From positions 16,893 to 80,892 of the forward strand of contig JAZQJZ010000015.1 in NCBI GenBank assembly GCA_045541915.1: a stretch of DNA of 64,000 nucleotides, written 5' to 3'. Shown one piece after another: positions 26,454 through 35,694 of this stretch. Below the pieces are notes generated by a model that was not told where the DNA came from, made no database searches, and saw only the letters and a program-made list of their open reading frames with translations. Source of the stretch: RGIG5579 sp045541915 (GTDB lineage: Bacteria > Bacillota > Clostridia > Oscillospirales > SIG627). The position numbers and the translations under genes are program-made. Position 1 is the stretch's first letter. Every line of letters begins with the position of its first letter.

Positions 26454-28001
26454 ATGAAAAAACAAAGTTTGTTTTCTTCGCTTTTGAAAAGCTGTGGTTA
26501 TGTGGCGCTGTTTTTTGCAAGTCAGGCCGTTGCCGCCTTTTTGGCCGAGGTGGTGATTCTGGTTTTATTGATGGCAAAGGGAATGACCTCCGACCAGATC
26601 GCTTCCTCTTATGAGAGCATTTACTATTCCGTGATGTATGAGATCATGCTGCTTTCGGCACTGCTTTTCTTTGGCGTCCTTTTGATCATGAAACGAAACC
26701 GATTTTCCTCTCATACGGGGTTGACAAAAGCCTCCGGCGCCTCGGTTCTTTCGGCTCTTTGCCTTGGCTTTGCCTGCTATATCGGCGCCGGGCTTCTCAT
26801 CAATCTTGCCAACCTGATCCCGGCGGTGCAGTCCTCCCAGGAGGCGTATATGGAGACCTATGAAAAAATGACCTCCTACAACAGCGCTCTCTGGCCGGAG
26901 GTTTTGTATGCCTGTTTGGTAGGCCCCATCATAGAAGAGGTGCTTTGCCGCGGCCTTGTTTTAAAGACGCTGAAGCAGAATATGGCTCCCGGCCTTGCCA
27001 TTTTCCTTTCTGCCTTGACCTTTGCCTTGATTCACGGCAATCTCTACCAGGTGGTCTTCACCTTGCCGCTGGGCCTTGTTTTGGGCCTTATGGCGCACCG
27101 ATTCCAGTCGGTCTGGCCGCCGATCTTCCTTCATATGGCCTTTAACGCATCCAATTATCTGATGCAAATGGGAACGTATTTTGGCTATGAAGAAGAGAGC
27201 GAAATGTGGATCTTCTTTGCCTATGCCGCGTATCTGTTCTGCCTTGTTTGTCTTCCCATCGGCTTGATCCTGTTAAAAACGGCCTTGGAGAAAAAGTCCT
27301 GTGCGGGCGAGGCGCTCTGGAGAAGAGAAGCGCCGGCTACGCCGGATTTTGAAGCGCTTGTGATAAAACATCAAAACCCCGTTCAGACCCAAATTCAACC
27401 TACTGAAAAAGGAGATTCTATGGCTTCCCCGGAAATGATCATTGTGGGGCTTGGCAACCCTGGTGAAAAATATGCCTCCAACCGCCACAACTGCGGCTTT
27501 ATGGCCCTGGATTATATTGCCCTGCGCCAAGGGGTGAAGATCCAGAATCTGAAGTTCCGCGCATTGACGGCGGAAACGGTGATGGGAGATAAGAAGGTGC
27601 TTCTTTTAAAGCCTCAGACCTTTATGAATTCCTCCGGCGAGTCCGTTCGCGAGGCGGCAAACTTTTATAAGATCCCCCCGGAAAACATTTTGGTGATTTT
27701 TGACGATATCAGCTTTGCCCCCGGTGTTTTCCGGATTCGCAAATCCGGCTCTGCCGGCGGTCATAACGGAATCAAATCCATCATCCAGCAGCTTTCTTCC
27801 GACGCTTTCCCCCGGATCAAAATGGGAGTGGGAACCCCTCCTGAGGGATGGGAATTGATGAACTGGGTTTTGGGCAATCCTCCCAAGGAGGACCTGGAAC
27901 ACATCATTTCCTCCATGGAGGATGTGTATTCCACTGCAAAGTTGTTTGTGGCAGAAGATCTGGATCGGGCCATTTCCTCTTACAACGGAAAGAGCCACTG
28001 A
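26454..28001 (+). CDS. CPBP-family membrane protease fused in frame to peptidyl-tRNA hydrolase
   Basis: One 515-codon open frame. Residues 1-275 are a multi-span CPBP (CAAX-like) metalloprotease with EEVLCR (Glu161, Glu162, Arg166), His194 and HMAFN (His227, Asn231). Residues 323-515 are a complete 193-residue peptidyl-tRNA hydrolase. No stop codon separates them. GGAG stands five bases before an internal ATG at 27420, so free hydrolase is probably also made. The linker (about 280-322) is polar and unconserved-looking. Either a real fusion or a lost stop codon. Confidence 0.88.
   Translation: MKKQSLFSSLLKSCGYVALFFASQAVAAFLAEVVILVLLMAKGMTSDQIASSYESIYYSVMYEIMLLSALLFFGVLLIMKRNRFSSHTGLTKASGASVLSALCLGFACYIGAGLLINLANLIPAVQSSQEAYMETYEKMTSYNSALWPEVLYACLVGPIIEEVLCRGLVLKTLKQNMAPGLAIFLSALTFALIHGNLYQVVFTLPLGLVLGLMAHRFQSVWPPIFLHMAFNASNYLMQMGTYFGYEEESEMWIFFAYAAYLFCLVCLPIGLILLKTALEKKSCAGEALWRREAPATPDFEALVIKHQNPVQTQIQPTEKGDSMASPEMIIVGLGNPGEKYASNRHNCGFMALDYIALRQGVKIQNLKFRALTAETVMGDKKVLLLKPQTFMNSSGESVREAANFYKIPPENILVIFDDISFAPGVFRIRKSGSAGGHNGIKSIIQQLSSDAFPRIKMGVGTPPEGWELMNWVLGNPPKEDLEHIISSMEDVYSTAKLFVAEDLDRAISSYNGKSH
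27420..28001 (+). CDS. pth: peptidyl-tRNA hydrolase (internal start within the fusion frame)
   Basis: 193 residues, the normal length of bacterial Pth, which recycles peptidyl-tRNA by cutting the ester bond. The start IIVGLGNPGEKYASNRHN carries the catalytic His23; Asn70 in FMNSSGE and Asp95 in FDDISFAPG are the other expected active-site residues. AAAGGAG lies five bases upstream of ATG 27420, a better site than needed if only the fusion were made. Pth is essential in most bacteria. Confidence 0.9.
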   Translation: MASPEMIIVGLGNPGEKYASNRHNCGFMALDYIALRQGVKIQNLKFRALTAETVMGDKKVLLLKPQTFMNSSGESVREAANFYKIPPENILVIFDDISFAPGVFRIRKSGSAGGHNGIKSIIQQLSSDAFPRIKMGVGTPPEGWELMNWVLGNPPKEDLEHIISSMEDVYSTAKLFVAEDLDRAISSYNGKSH

Positions 28002-28015
28002 AAAAGCAAAAAAAG

Positions 28016-28047
28016 AAAAGGAGCAGAGAATTTCTCTGCTCCTTTTT
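28016..28047. terminator. bidirectional terminator between pth and hisS
   Basis: AAAAGGAGCAGAGA pairs with TCTCTGCTCCTTTT in a near-perfect hairpin with A and T flanks. Confidence 0.85.
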
Positions 28048-28055
28048 GATGCCTT

Positions 28056-29309
28056 TTAAGAATGGTAAATACGCTCGATTTTGGTGAAGCCGTCTTCCAT
28101 CAGGCGGTCAATCTGGAATTTGGCGTTCTTTTTCAAGGGAAGCACTGTGACGGTGTTGCCCTGGGCGCGAAGAAGGGCGGCCTTGCGGAATACCTCTTGC
28201 ATTTTTCCGGCTCCGGCTCCGGCTTCCACCAGAAGGGCGATGCCCTCTTTTTCATCCTCTTCTTTTTTGGGATGATCCCGAAGGATGGTGATGATGCGTT
28301 CAAATCCAATGGAAAAGCCGCAGGCGGGAACCTTCTGACCGGAGAACTTTCCGATCATTTCATCGTACCGGCCGCCGCCGGCGATGGAGAAACTGTATTC
28401 ATCCAGTTTGACCTCGAAAATGGTTCCGGTGTAATAGCCCATACCCCGAACCAGGGTGGGATCGAATTTTAATTTTGCCTTGTCGCCAAGCATATCCTTC
28501 ACGCAGGACAAAATGGTATCCAGTCCCTCTGCCACCGCGGGAGAAAGCACATCCGCCGGAAGAGCGGCGCAGAAATCTGTTGCAGACTCCGCTTCCTTTT
28601 CAAATAGGGAAAGGTAGGCGTTCACTGCACTTTCTTCCAGGTCAATAGAAAGAAGCTCTTCCTTTACGCCCTGAATGCCGATCTTATCCAGCTTATCCAG
28701 CGCGATGAAGACCTCCTCCGTTTTTTCCTCTGCAAAGCCGGCAAAAAGAGCCATGGCGCGAAGAATTCTGCGGTCGTTTACGTGAATGGTAAAGCCACCG
28801 ATACCGGTGCCCTCCAAAAGCTTTGAGAGCATATTTCCCGTGGCGCCCACCAGCTCGATTTCAGCCAGAATGGAGGCGTCGCCCAAAATGTCAATATCGC
28901 ACTGGGTGAACTGACGGAATCTGCCCTTTTGAGGCTGATCCGCACGCCATACATTGCCGATCTGCAGTGCTTTGAAGGGGGCAGGCAGAGTGGCGGAGTT
29001 TGCGGCATAAAAACGGGAAAGGGGCAAGGTCAGATCGTAGCGCATACCGGAATCGGCCAGATCATCACCCTTTTCCAGAGCACGGGAAAGGGCGGCGCCG
29101 CGCTTGAGCACCTTAAAGATCAGCTTTTCGTTTTCGCCGCCTTGCTTTCCGGTGAGGTTTTCAATGTGCTCCATGCAAGGGGTTTCGATCTCCCGGAAGC
29201 CCCAAGCGGCATAGGTTTCGCGGATGCCGGCGAGAACCTTCTGTCTCAACGCCATCTCCCGCGGTAAAAAGTCATTCATTCCCTTTACAGGGGTCTTAAC
29301 AAATCCCAT
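28056..29309 (-). CDS. hisS: histidine--tRNA ligase
   Basis: About 417 residues, a class II synthetase. Motif 2 is in GNVWRADQPQKGRFRQFTQCDID (about 105-128, shown as GNVWRADQPQKGRFRQF), the HisA signature in VRGMGYYTGTIFE, and motif 3 in CGFSIGFERI. A C-terminal anticodon-binding domain follows. The start at 29309 has TTGGAGGAT upstream. It is downstream of an AEC carrier gene, 13 bases away. No T-box is seen directly before it, so its control must come with the upstream gene. Confidence 0.95.
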   Translation of the reverse strand: MGFVKTPVKGMNDFLPREMALRQKVLAGIRETYAAWGFREIETPCMEHIENLTGKQGGENEKLIFKVLKRGAALSRALEKGDDLADSGMRYDLTLPLSRFYAANSATLPAPFKALQIGNVWRADQPQKGRFRQFTQCDIDILGDASILAEIELVGATGNMLSKLLEGTGIGGFTIHVNDRRILRAMALFAGFAEEKTEEVFIALDKLDKIGIQGVKEELLSIDLEESAVNAYLSLFEKEAESATDFCAALPADVLSPAVAEGLDTILSCVKDMLGDKAKLKFDPTLVRGMGYYTGTIFEVKLDEYSFSIAGGGRYDEMIGKFSGQKVPACGFSIGFERIITILRDHPKKEEDEKEGIALLVEAGAGAGKMQEVFRKAALLRAQGNTVTVLPLKKNAKFQIDRLMEDGFTKIERIYHS

Positions 29310-29322
29310 AATATCCTCCAAT

Positions 29323-30273
29323 TTATACATTCAGCCCGGAAAGAGCGCCGATCAGCGCAAATGATACGGGCAAGGTCACAATGGACAGCAAAGTAGAAAC
29401 AAAACAAATTTTCGCGTTGCCGGAGGCATCCTGCCCCAGACTTTCCGGATACACCACAATGTTCATTCCGGAAGGCATGGAAAGCACTGCCAATGCCAAA
29501 AACAACCAGATCCCCCGGATCCCCAGAAGAGAAAGGGGAATGCCAAACAGAAGGGGCATGCCGATGAGACGAACCAGCGCCAGAAGATAAGGCCGGGCGC
29601 CGGAGAGAAGCTTTTTCAAGGGAAAGGCTCCCATGACAATGCCGGCCAAAAGCATAGAGGCCGGACTCATACAGGCGCCGGCGCTCTCCAGGGCATCGCG
29701 AAGAAGACCGGGGAGAGAAAAGCCGGAGATGCCCAGGATACAGCCGGCATAGCAGCCGATCATCAAAGGGGAAAGAAGCACTTTCTTGATTTGAAAGTTC
29801 CCCTTTTCCGAAGCAAACAGGGAATAACCGTAGCTGTAAATGGCAAGGTTCAAGGGAAGACAAAAGAGCATGAACTGCCCCAGGATCTCTTCTCCGAATA
29901 CTCCCTGGATCACCGGATACCCAAAATAGCCGGTATTGGAAAAGGTGAACATATAAGAAAGGGTGCGTTTTTCGAATCCGTCACGACCTAATTTTGCCGC
30001 CAGAAACCGGGCAACCAAAATCACCAGAACAAGAAGTGCCAAGGAAAAGCCGACGAGAGATGCATTGCTTCCCATTTTTTCTATCGTAAAAGTCTTGGGG
30101 AGATTGATGGCAGTATAAGCGGGGGCAAAGATATAAGTGGTCAAAACGGAAAGGGCCGAGGCGGCCTCTTCCGTCACTTTTCCCCGACGACGCAAAAAGT
30201 AGCCGACGAAAATAAAGAGTAAAAGGAAGGCCACCTTTTGAAGGGTCATATACAAAACGGAAAGCTGAAACAA
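29323..30273 (-). CDS. AEC-family transporter
   Basis: A 316-residue protein with about ten membrane helices in two halves of five, typical of the auxin efflux carrier family. VGYFLRRRGKV and FSNTGYFGYPV are family landmarks, and MPSGMNIVVYPESLG lies in the second half. In bacteria such carriers move malate, lactate or other small organic acids. The start is TTG at 30273, with GAGGTG six bases upstream. It precedes hisS in one operon. Confidence 0.88.
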   Translation of the reverse strand: MFQLSVLYMTLQKVAFLLLFIFVGYFLRRRGKVTEEAASALSVLTTYIFAPAYTAINLPKTFTIEKMGSNASLVGFSLALLVLVILVARFLAAKLGRDGFEKRTLSYMFTFSNTGYFGYPVIQGVFGEEILGQFMLFCLPLNLAIYSYGYSLFASEKGNFQIKKVLLSPLMIGCYAGCILGISGFSLPGLLRDALESAGACMSPASMLLAGIVMGAFPLKKLLSGARPYLLALVRLIGMPLLFGIPLSLLGIRGIWLFLALAVLSMPSGMNIVVYPESLGQDASGNAKICFVSTLLSIVTLPVSFALIGALSGLNV

Positions 30274-30426
30274 AAGAACACCTCACAAGAAAATAATGGC
30301 ACGTTCCTTATTATAGAATGAAAACTTCTTTTTGTAAAGAGCTGGAAATATTTTTGGGAAAGAAGGGGATTTTTCCCCTTTTAGAAAAAATGAGGGGAAG
30401 AGCAGGGGAGTTTTTTCTCGAATTTA

Positions 30427-30455
30427 TTGACTTTCTGTGAAAAAAATGATAATCT
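30427..30455 (+). promoter_or_regulatory. promoter of the T-box operon
   Basis: TTGACT (30427-30432) with TGATAAT/TAATCT at 30447-30455; spacing is 15 or 17 depending on the -10 chosen. Confidence 0.5.
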
Positions 30456-30461
30456 AAACAG

Positions 30462-30705
30462 TGTTTAGAACACGTGGAAGAAGAAAAGTACCCTTGCCAC
30501 CTTTTTTTCAGAGAACTGTCGGTGGGTGCAAGACAGTAAAAAAGAGCTTGGGGAATACCCTTTGGAGTGGCTCTGCTGAACGGATTTTCAGTAGGCGGAG
30601 ACGGGAGCGCCCGGTATTGCGCACTTGAGGTTGCCTTCGGGCAATGAATATGAGGTGGTACCACGATATTGTCGTCCTCTGCTTTTGGCAGAAGGGCGTT
30701 TTTTG
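30462..30705 (+). promoter_or_regulatory. T-box leader, specifier most likely UAC (tyrosine)
   Basis: Stem I has AGUA (30487-30490) on the 5' side of the specifier loop, the AGAGAA bulge and a terminal stem CTGTC/GACAG around GGTGGGTGCAA. Opposite the AGUA the loop reads GGGGAATACCC, placing UAC at 30556-30558 after the usual GAA. The conserved GAGGTGGTACCACG is at 30652-30665. A terminator hairpin with T-run follows at 30673-30705. Uncharged tRNA-Tyr should stabilise the antiterminator and switch on the four genes. The T-box is certain; reading the specifier as UAC rather than AAU or ACC is an alignment judgement. Confidence 0.9.
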
Positions 30706-30734
30706 TTTTTGGTACCTGTCGTAAGGAGAATGTT

Positions 30735-32369
30735 ATGCCCATTACTGATTTTTTGGAGAGAAATGCCCGGCTTTACGGACGGGAAACTGCTTTGGTGGAA
30801 TTGAACCCCTCGGAAGAGAGGGATCAAATGATGACCTGGCGCGAATTTCAGCTGATCGAGAGTGCCTCCGGCGCCCCCTATCGGAGGGAGATGACCTGGG
30901 CAGAGTTTGACCGCCGGGCCAACCGCTTTGCCAATCTTCTTCTCAGCAGAGGCTTTCAGAGAGGGACCAAGGTTGCCATTTTGCTGATGAACTGCATCGA
31001 ATGGCTTCCTCTTTACTTTGGCATTTTAAAGGCCGGCTGTATTGCCGTTCCCATGAATTTTCGCTATTCCAGCGATGAGATCAAGTATTGTCTGGAGCTG
31101 GCAGATGTTTCTGTTTTGATTTTCGGGCCGGAATTTGTCACCAGAATGGATCCCATTGCTTCCTCTCTTTCCGGTGTGAATACCTTTTTCTATGTGGGAA
31201 GCGATGGCCCCCGGTACACCCAGGATTGCCTGAAAATGATGAATCACTGTTCTACCTCTCTTCCTCCGGTGCTTCTGGAGGACGAAGACGTGGCTGCCAT
31301 TTATTTTTCCTCCGGCACCACCGGCTTTCCCAAGGCCATTCTTCACAGCCACCAGGCGCTGGTTTCCTCCTGTCAAACGGAGCAGAACCACCACGGACAG
31401 AGCCGTGAGGATGTATTCCTTTGTATTCCCCCTCTTTATCATACGGGTGCGAAAATGCACTGGTTCGGTTCTCTTTTGTCCGCTAGCCGCGCGGTGCTCT
31501 TAAGAGGGGTCAAGCCTGAATGGATCCTTCGTGCCGTTACGGAAGAAAAATGCACCATTGTCTGGCTTCTGGTGCCTTGGGCGCAGGATATTCTGGACGC
31601 GGTGGATGCCGGAAAGATCCGTCTTTCCGACTTTACCTTGGACCAGTGGAGACTGATGCACATCGGCGCGCAGCCCGTGCCCCCCAGTCTCATTCACCGC
31701 TGGAAAAAGCTTTTCCCCCATCACCAGTACGATACGAATTACGGACTCTCTGAATCCATCGGACCGGGATGCGTACACCTGGGTGTGGAAAACATACACA
31801 AGGTAGGCGCTATTGGAAAGCCGGGCTATCTTTGGGAGACCAAGATCGTGGACGGAGAAGGAAAGAGCGTGAAAAACGGAGAAGTGGGCGAGCTTTGCGT
31901 CAAGGGCCCCGGTGTGATGCTCTGTTACTATAAGAACGAAAAAGCTACAAAGGAAGTGCTCCGGGACGGCTGGCTTTATACCGGCGATATGGCAAAGGAG
32001 GACGAGGACGGCTTTATTTACCTGGTAGATCGGAAAAAGGACGTGGTGATCTCCGGCGGGGAAAACATTTACCCTGTGCAGATTGAGGATTTCCTCCGCG
32101 CCCATGAGAAGATCAAGGACGTGGCGGTGATCGGCCTTCCCGACGCCCGTCTCGGCGAGGTTTGCGCTGCCATTATTGAATGGAAGGAAGGGGCAGAGGG
32201 CACTCTGGAGGAGATCGAAGAATTTTGCAAGGGTCTTCCCCGTTACAAGAGACCCCGTCAGATCTTTTTTGACCGGATCCCCCGGAATCCCACCGGTAAG
32301 ATTGAAAAACCCACACTTCGGAATAAATACTGCAAGGGCAGTCTTGTGGAAGCGCAGATCAACGGTTAG
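30735..32369 (+). CDS. AMP-forming acyl/aryl-acid CoA ligase
   Basis: About 544 residues of the ANL superfamily. The P-loop YFSSGTTGFPKAILH is at about residue 189, YTGDMAKEDEDGFIYLVDRKKD near 415-435, and the catalytic Lys in NPTGKIEKPTLR near 523. It activates a carboxylic acid with ATP and CoA. First gene behind the Tyr T-box and followed by a Na+ symporter and IorAB, so an arylacetate such as 4-hydroxyphenylacetate is the likely substrate; that is inference. The start at 30735 follows AAGGAG; longer frames run into the leader RNA. Confidence 0.9.
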   Translation: MPITDFLERNARLYGRETALVELNPSEERDQMMTWREFQLIESASGAPYRREMTWAEFDRRANRFANLLLSRGFQRGTKVAILLMNCIEWLPLYFGILKAGCIAVPMNFRYSSDEIKYCLELADVSVLIFGPEFVTRMDPIASSLSGVNTFFYVGSDGPRYTQDCLKMMNHCSTSLPPVLLEDEDVAAIYFSSGTTGFPKAILHSHQALVSSCQTEQNHHGQSREDVFLCIPPLYHTGAKMHWFGSLLSASRAVLLRGVKPEWILRAVTEEKCTIVWLLVPWAQDILDAVDAGKIRLSDFTLDQWRLMHIGAQPVPPSLIHRWKKLFPHHQYDTNYGLSESIGPGCVHLGVENIHKVGAIGKPGYLWETKIVDGEGKSVKNGEVGELCVKGPGVMLCYYKNEKATKEVLRDGWLYTGDMAKEDEDGFIYLVDRKKDVVISGGENIYPVQIEDFLRAHEKIKDVAVIGLPDARLGEVCAAIIEWKEGAEGTLEEIEEFCKGLPRYKRPRQIFFDRIPRNPTGKIEKPTLRNKYCKGSLVEAQING

Positions 32370-32381
32370 GAGGACAAAACT

Positions 32382-33944
32382 ATGTTCATCAAAGTGCTTT
32401 TTCTTGTAATCTTTTTTGCCGTGATGCTGGGCATCGGCTTTTACTGCCGCAAGCACGCTACGGATGTAAATGGATTTGTTTTGGGCGGACGGAGCGTGGG
32501 CCCCTGGCTGACTGCCTTTGCCTACGGCACCTCTTATTTTTCCGCGGTGGTCTTTGTGGGCTATGCCGGTCAGTTTGGCTGGAAGTACGGCATTGCCGCC
32601 ACCTGGGCAGGCATTGGAAACGCGCTGATCGGATCTCTGATGGCCTGGGCCATTCTGGGACGGAGAACCAGAGTGATGACCCAGCACATGGATTCCGCTA
32701 CCATGCCCCAGTTTTTTGAATCCCGTTTTGCAAGTCCGGCGCTGAAGATCGCCTCTTCCGCCATTATCTTTATTTTCCTCATTCCCTACACCGCTTCCTT
32801 ATACAATGGCTTGAGCCGCCTTTTCGGAATGGCTTTCGACATTGACTATTCCATCTGCGTCATTGCCATGGCGATCCTCACGGGAATTTATGTGGTGGCC
32901 GGAGGGTATATGGCCACTGCCATCAACGATTTTATTCAGGGCATTGTTATGCTGGGCGGCATTGTGGCCGTGGTGCTGGCGGTTTTGAATCGAGAGGGAG
33001 GTTTCCTTCAGGCCCTTTCTTCCCTGGGCCAGGTTTCCGATCCTCAGGTTTCTGAAACTCCCGGTGTGTTTGCTTCCTTCTTCGGTCCGGATCCTGCTGG
33101 TCTTTTGGGCGTGGTGATCCTTACCTCTCTGGGCACTTGGGGTCTTCCTCAAATGGTGCAGAAGTTTTACGCCATCAAGAGTGAAAAGGCCATCAACAAA
33201 GGCATGATCATTTCCACCCTGTTTGCGGCAGTGGTGGCCGGCGGCTGCTATTTTCTGGGCGGCTTTGGCAGACTGTTTACCGATCAATTGAATGTGCAGG
33301 GGGGCGTGCCCGAAGGGGGATATGACGCAGTGATCCCTACCATGCTTTCCTCCCTTCCCGATGTTCTCATTGCCGTTGTGGTGGTTCTGGTGCTTTCCGC
33401 TTCCATGTCCACCCTGTCCTCCTTGGTGCTCACCTCCTCCTCCACACTGACCCTGGACTTTATCAAGGGTTCTCTGTGCAAGAAGATGAGCGAAAAGCGC
33501 CAGGTTCTGGTGATGCGGATCCTCATTGTGGTCTTCATTTTGATCTCCGTTTTCATTGCCATTGTGCAGTATAAATTGGGCGTGACCTTCATTGCCCAGT
33601 TGATGGGAATTTCCTGGGGCGCTCTGGCCGGTGCCTTCCTTGCCCCCTTCCTTTACGGCCTTTACTGGAAGGGAGTCACCTCTGCCGGTGTTTGGACCAG
33701 CTTTATCTTTTCCACGGCGGTGATGATCCTGAATATGGTGAAAAAGGATCTCTTCCCTGGGATTTTGCAATCTCCTATCAATGCCGGCGCCTTTTGTATG
33801 CTGGCCGGGCTTGTTCTGGTTCCCCTGGTGAGCCTTGTAACCAAAAAACCGAAAAAAGAACATATCGATCAGGTCTTCTCTTGCTATGAACGCACCGTGA
33901 CCGTCACGGTGACCGATTCCATCGGAGAGACGGAAAAAGAATAA
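32382..33944 (+). CDS. sodium:solute symporter family protein
   Basis: A 520-residue SSS-family transporter with about 13 membrane helices, including GGRSVGPWLTAFAYGTSYFSAVVF in the first sodium-site region (GGRSVGPWLTAFAYG) and the WGLPQMVQKFYAIKS family signature near residue 250. It couples Na+ entry to uptake of a small solute. Twelve bases after the CoA ligase and five before iorA; it therefore probably imports the acid that the ligase activates. Confidence 0.92.
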   Translation: MFIKVLFLVIFFAVMLGIGFYCRKHATDVNGFVLGGRSVGPWLTAFAYGTSYFSAVVFVGYAGQFGWKYGIAATWAGIGNALIGSLMAWAILGRRTRVMTQHMDSATMPQFFESRFASPALKIASSAIIFIFLIPYTASLYNGLSRLFGMAFDIDYSICVIAMAILTGIYVVAGGYMATAINDFIQGIVMLGGIVAVVLAVLNREGGFLQALSSLGQVSDPQVSETPGVFASFFGPDPAGLLGVVILTSLGTWGLPQMVQKFYAIKSEKAINKGMIISTLFAAVVAGGCYFLGGFGRLFTDQLNVQGGVPEGGYDAVIPTMLSSLPDVLIAVVVVLVLSASMSTLSSLVLTSSSTLTLDFIKGSLCKKMSEKRQVLVMRILIVVFILISVFIAIVQYKLGVTFIAQLMGISWGALAGAFLAPFLYGLYWKGVTSAGVWTSFIFSTAVMILNMVKKDLFPGILQSPINAGAFCMLAGLVLVPLVSLVTKKPKKEHIDQVFSCYERTVTVTVTDSIGETEKE

Positions 33945-33955
33945 GGAGAATGAAT

Positions 33956-35677
33956 ATGAAAAAACTGATGCTGGGAAACGAAGCGGTTGCCCGCGGTCTT
34001 TATGAAGCAGGATGCAGCTTTGTTTCCAGTTACCCCGGAACTCCCAGTACGGAGATCACCGAATGTGTGGCACTGTACCCGGAGGTGTATGCGGAGTGGG
34101 CGCCCAATGAAAAGGTGGCAATGGAATCTGCTTTCGGTGCTTGCCTTGCCGGAAAAAGAAGCTTTTGCGGTATGAAGCACGTGGGACTGAACGTGGCGGC
34201 AGATCCCCTTTTCACCATTTCTTATACCGGTGTCAATGCCGGTATGATCATCGGTGTGGCAGATGATGCCGGAATGCACTCCTCCCAGAACGAGCAGGAT
34301 TCCCGTCATTATGCCAAGGCCTCCAAGATCCCCATGCTGGAGCCGGCAGACTCTGCCGAGGCCATCGCCTTTACCAAGGCGGCGTATGAGATCTCCGAGT
34401 CCTTTGATACGCCGGTGCTTCTGAAAATGTGCACCCGTGTTTCCCATTCCCAGAGCGTGGTGGAGGAAAGCGAACGGGTGGAAGTGGAAAAGAATTACGA
34501 AAAGAATCCCGGAAAATATATTATGATGCCCGGCAATGCCAAGCGCCGCCACCCTGTGGTGGAGGAAAGAACCCGGAAGCTTGTGGCCTTTGCCGAACAA
34601 AGCGAATTGAACCGGGTGGAAGAGGGCAAGGATAAATCGGTGGGCTATATTACCTCCTCTACCTCTTACCAGTACGTAAAGGAAGTGATCGGGGATCAGC
34701 ATCCGGTTTTGAAATTGGGTATGATCTGGCCTCTTCCGGAAGAAAAGATCCGTGCCTTTGCTACCTCGGTGGAACGCCTTGTGGTGGTGGAAGAGTTGGA
34801 TGGATTTATCGAAGAGCACGTGAAAAATTTGGGACTTGCCGTAACGGGAAAAGAGATCTTTTCTCAAATCGGCGAGTTTTCCCAGAACCTGGTGGCAGAA
34901 AAGCTGGGTAAGCCCGTTCCGGCCGGTACGGCTCTTGCACAAGAGATTCCGGCAAGACCTCCTGTGATGTGCGCCGGTTGTCCTCACAGAGGCTTGTTCT
35001 ATCTGTTGGCGAAGAATAAGATCACCGCTTTGGGTGATATTGGTTGCTATACCCTGGGTGCGGTTCCTCCTCTTGCGGCACTGGATACCACCATTTGTAT
35101 GGGCGCCTCCGTCTCCGGTATTCACGGCTTTGTGAAGGCCCAGGAGGGCAAAGCCGACAACAAGACCGTGGCGGTGATCGGCGATTCCACCTTTATGCAC
35201 TCCGGTATGACCGGTCTTGTGAACATTGCTTACAACAATTCCAACGCCACGGTGATCATTGTGGATAACTCCATCACCGGTATGACTGGTCACCAGCAGA
35301 ACCCCACTACCGGCAAGAACCTGAAGGGCGATCCTGCCGCCGCGGTGGATCTGGAAAGCCTTTGCCGCGCCATTGGCATCAAGCGCGTGCGCGTGGTGGA
35401 TCCCTATGATCTTGCCCAAACGGAAAAGGCCATCCGGGAAGAGCTGGAGGCCAAGGAGCCTTCTGTGATCATTTCCAGACGGCCCTGCGCCCTATTAAAA
35501 TATGTGAAGCACCCCGGCCCCATCCAGGTTCAGACTGACAAGTGCCGCGGATGTAAGGCTTGTATGAAGATCGGCTGTCCCGCCATCAGTATGAAGGACG
35601 GCAAAGCAGAAATTGATACCACCCTTTGCACCGGCTGCGGCGTTTGCCGTCAGCTTTGCAAATTCGGTGCTCTGTGA
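33956..35677 (+). CDS. iorA: indolepyruvate:ferredoxin oxidoreductase, alpha subunit
   Basis: About 573 residues. The N-terminal pyrimidine-type domain (SYPGTPSTEI, SAFGACLAGKRSFCGMKHVG), the TPP-binding domain (GDIGCYTLGA, GDSTFMHSGMTGL, VDNSITGMTGHQ) and a C-terminal ferredoxin domain with two 4Fe-4S motifs (CRGCKACMKIGCP and CTGCGVCRQLC, about 530-573) are in the IorA order. The complex interconverts arylpyruvate and arylacetyl-CoA using ferredoxin. Start chosen at 33956, since AAGGAG is too close to the ATG at 33950. Tyr T-box control argues for the reductive carboxylation direction. Confidence 0.95.
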   Translation: MKKLMLGNEAVARGLYEAGCSFVSSYPGTPSTEITECVALYPEVYAEWAPNEKVAMESAFGACLAGKRSFCGMKHVGLNVAADPLFTISYTGVNAGMIIGVADDAGMHSSQNEQDSRHYAKASKIPMLEPADSAEAIAFTKAAYEISESFDTPVLLKMCTRVSHSQSVVEESERVEVEKNYEKNPGKYIMMPGNAKRRHPVVEERTRKLVAFAEQSELNRVEEGKDKSVGYITSSTSYQYVKEVIGDQHPVLKLGMIWPLPEEKIRAFATSVERLVVVEELDGFIEEHVKNLGLAVTGKEIFSQIGEFSQNLVAEKLGKPVPAGTALAQEIPARPPVMCAGCPHRGLFYLLAKNKITALGDIGCYTLGAVPPLAALDTTICMGASVSGIHGFVKAQEGKADNKTVAVIGDSTFMHSGMTGLVNIAYNNSNATVIIVDNSITGMTGHQQNPTTGKNLKGDPAAAVDLESLCRAIGIKRVRVVDPYDLAQTEKAIREELEAKEPSVIISRRPCALLKYVKHPGPIQVQTDKCRGCKACMKIGCPAISMKDGKAEIDTTLCTGCGVCRQLCKFGAL

Positions 35678-35694
35678 GAGAAAGGAGAGGGAAT

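Noticed and set aside
31500..32687. A 395-codon minus-strand frame
   Set aside because: Antisense shadow of the CoA ligase and symporter genes.
33884..35419. A 511-codon open frame on the minus strand, His-rich
   Set aside because: Antisense to iorA, which has clear domains, ribosome site and operon context.
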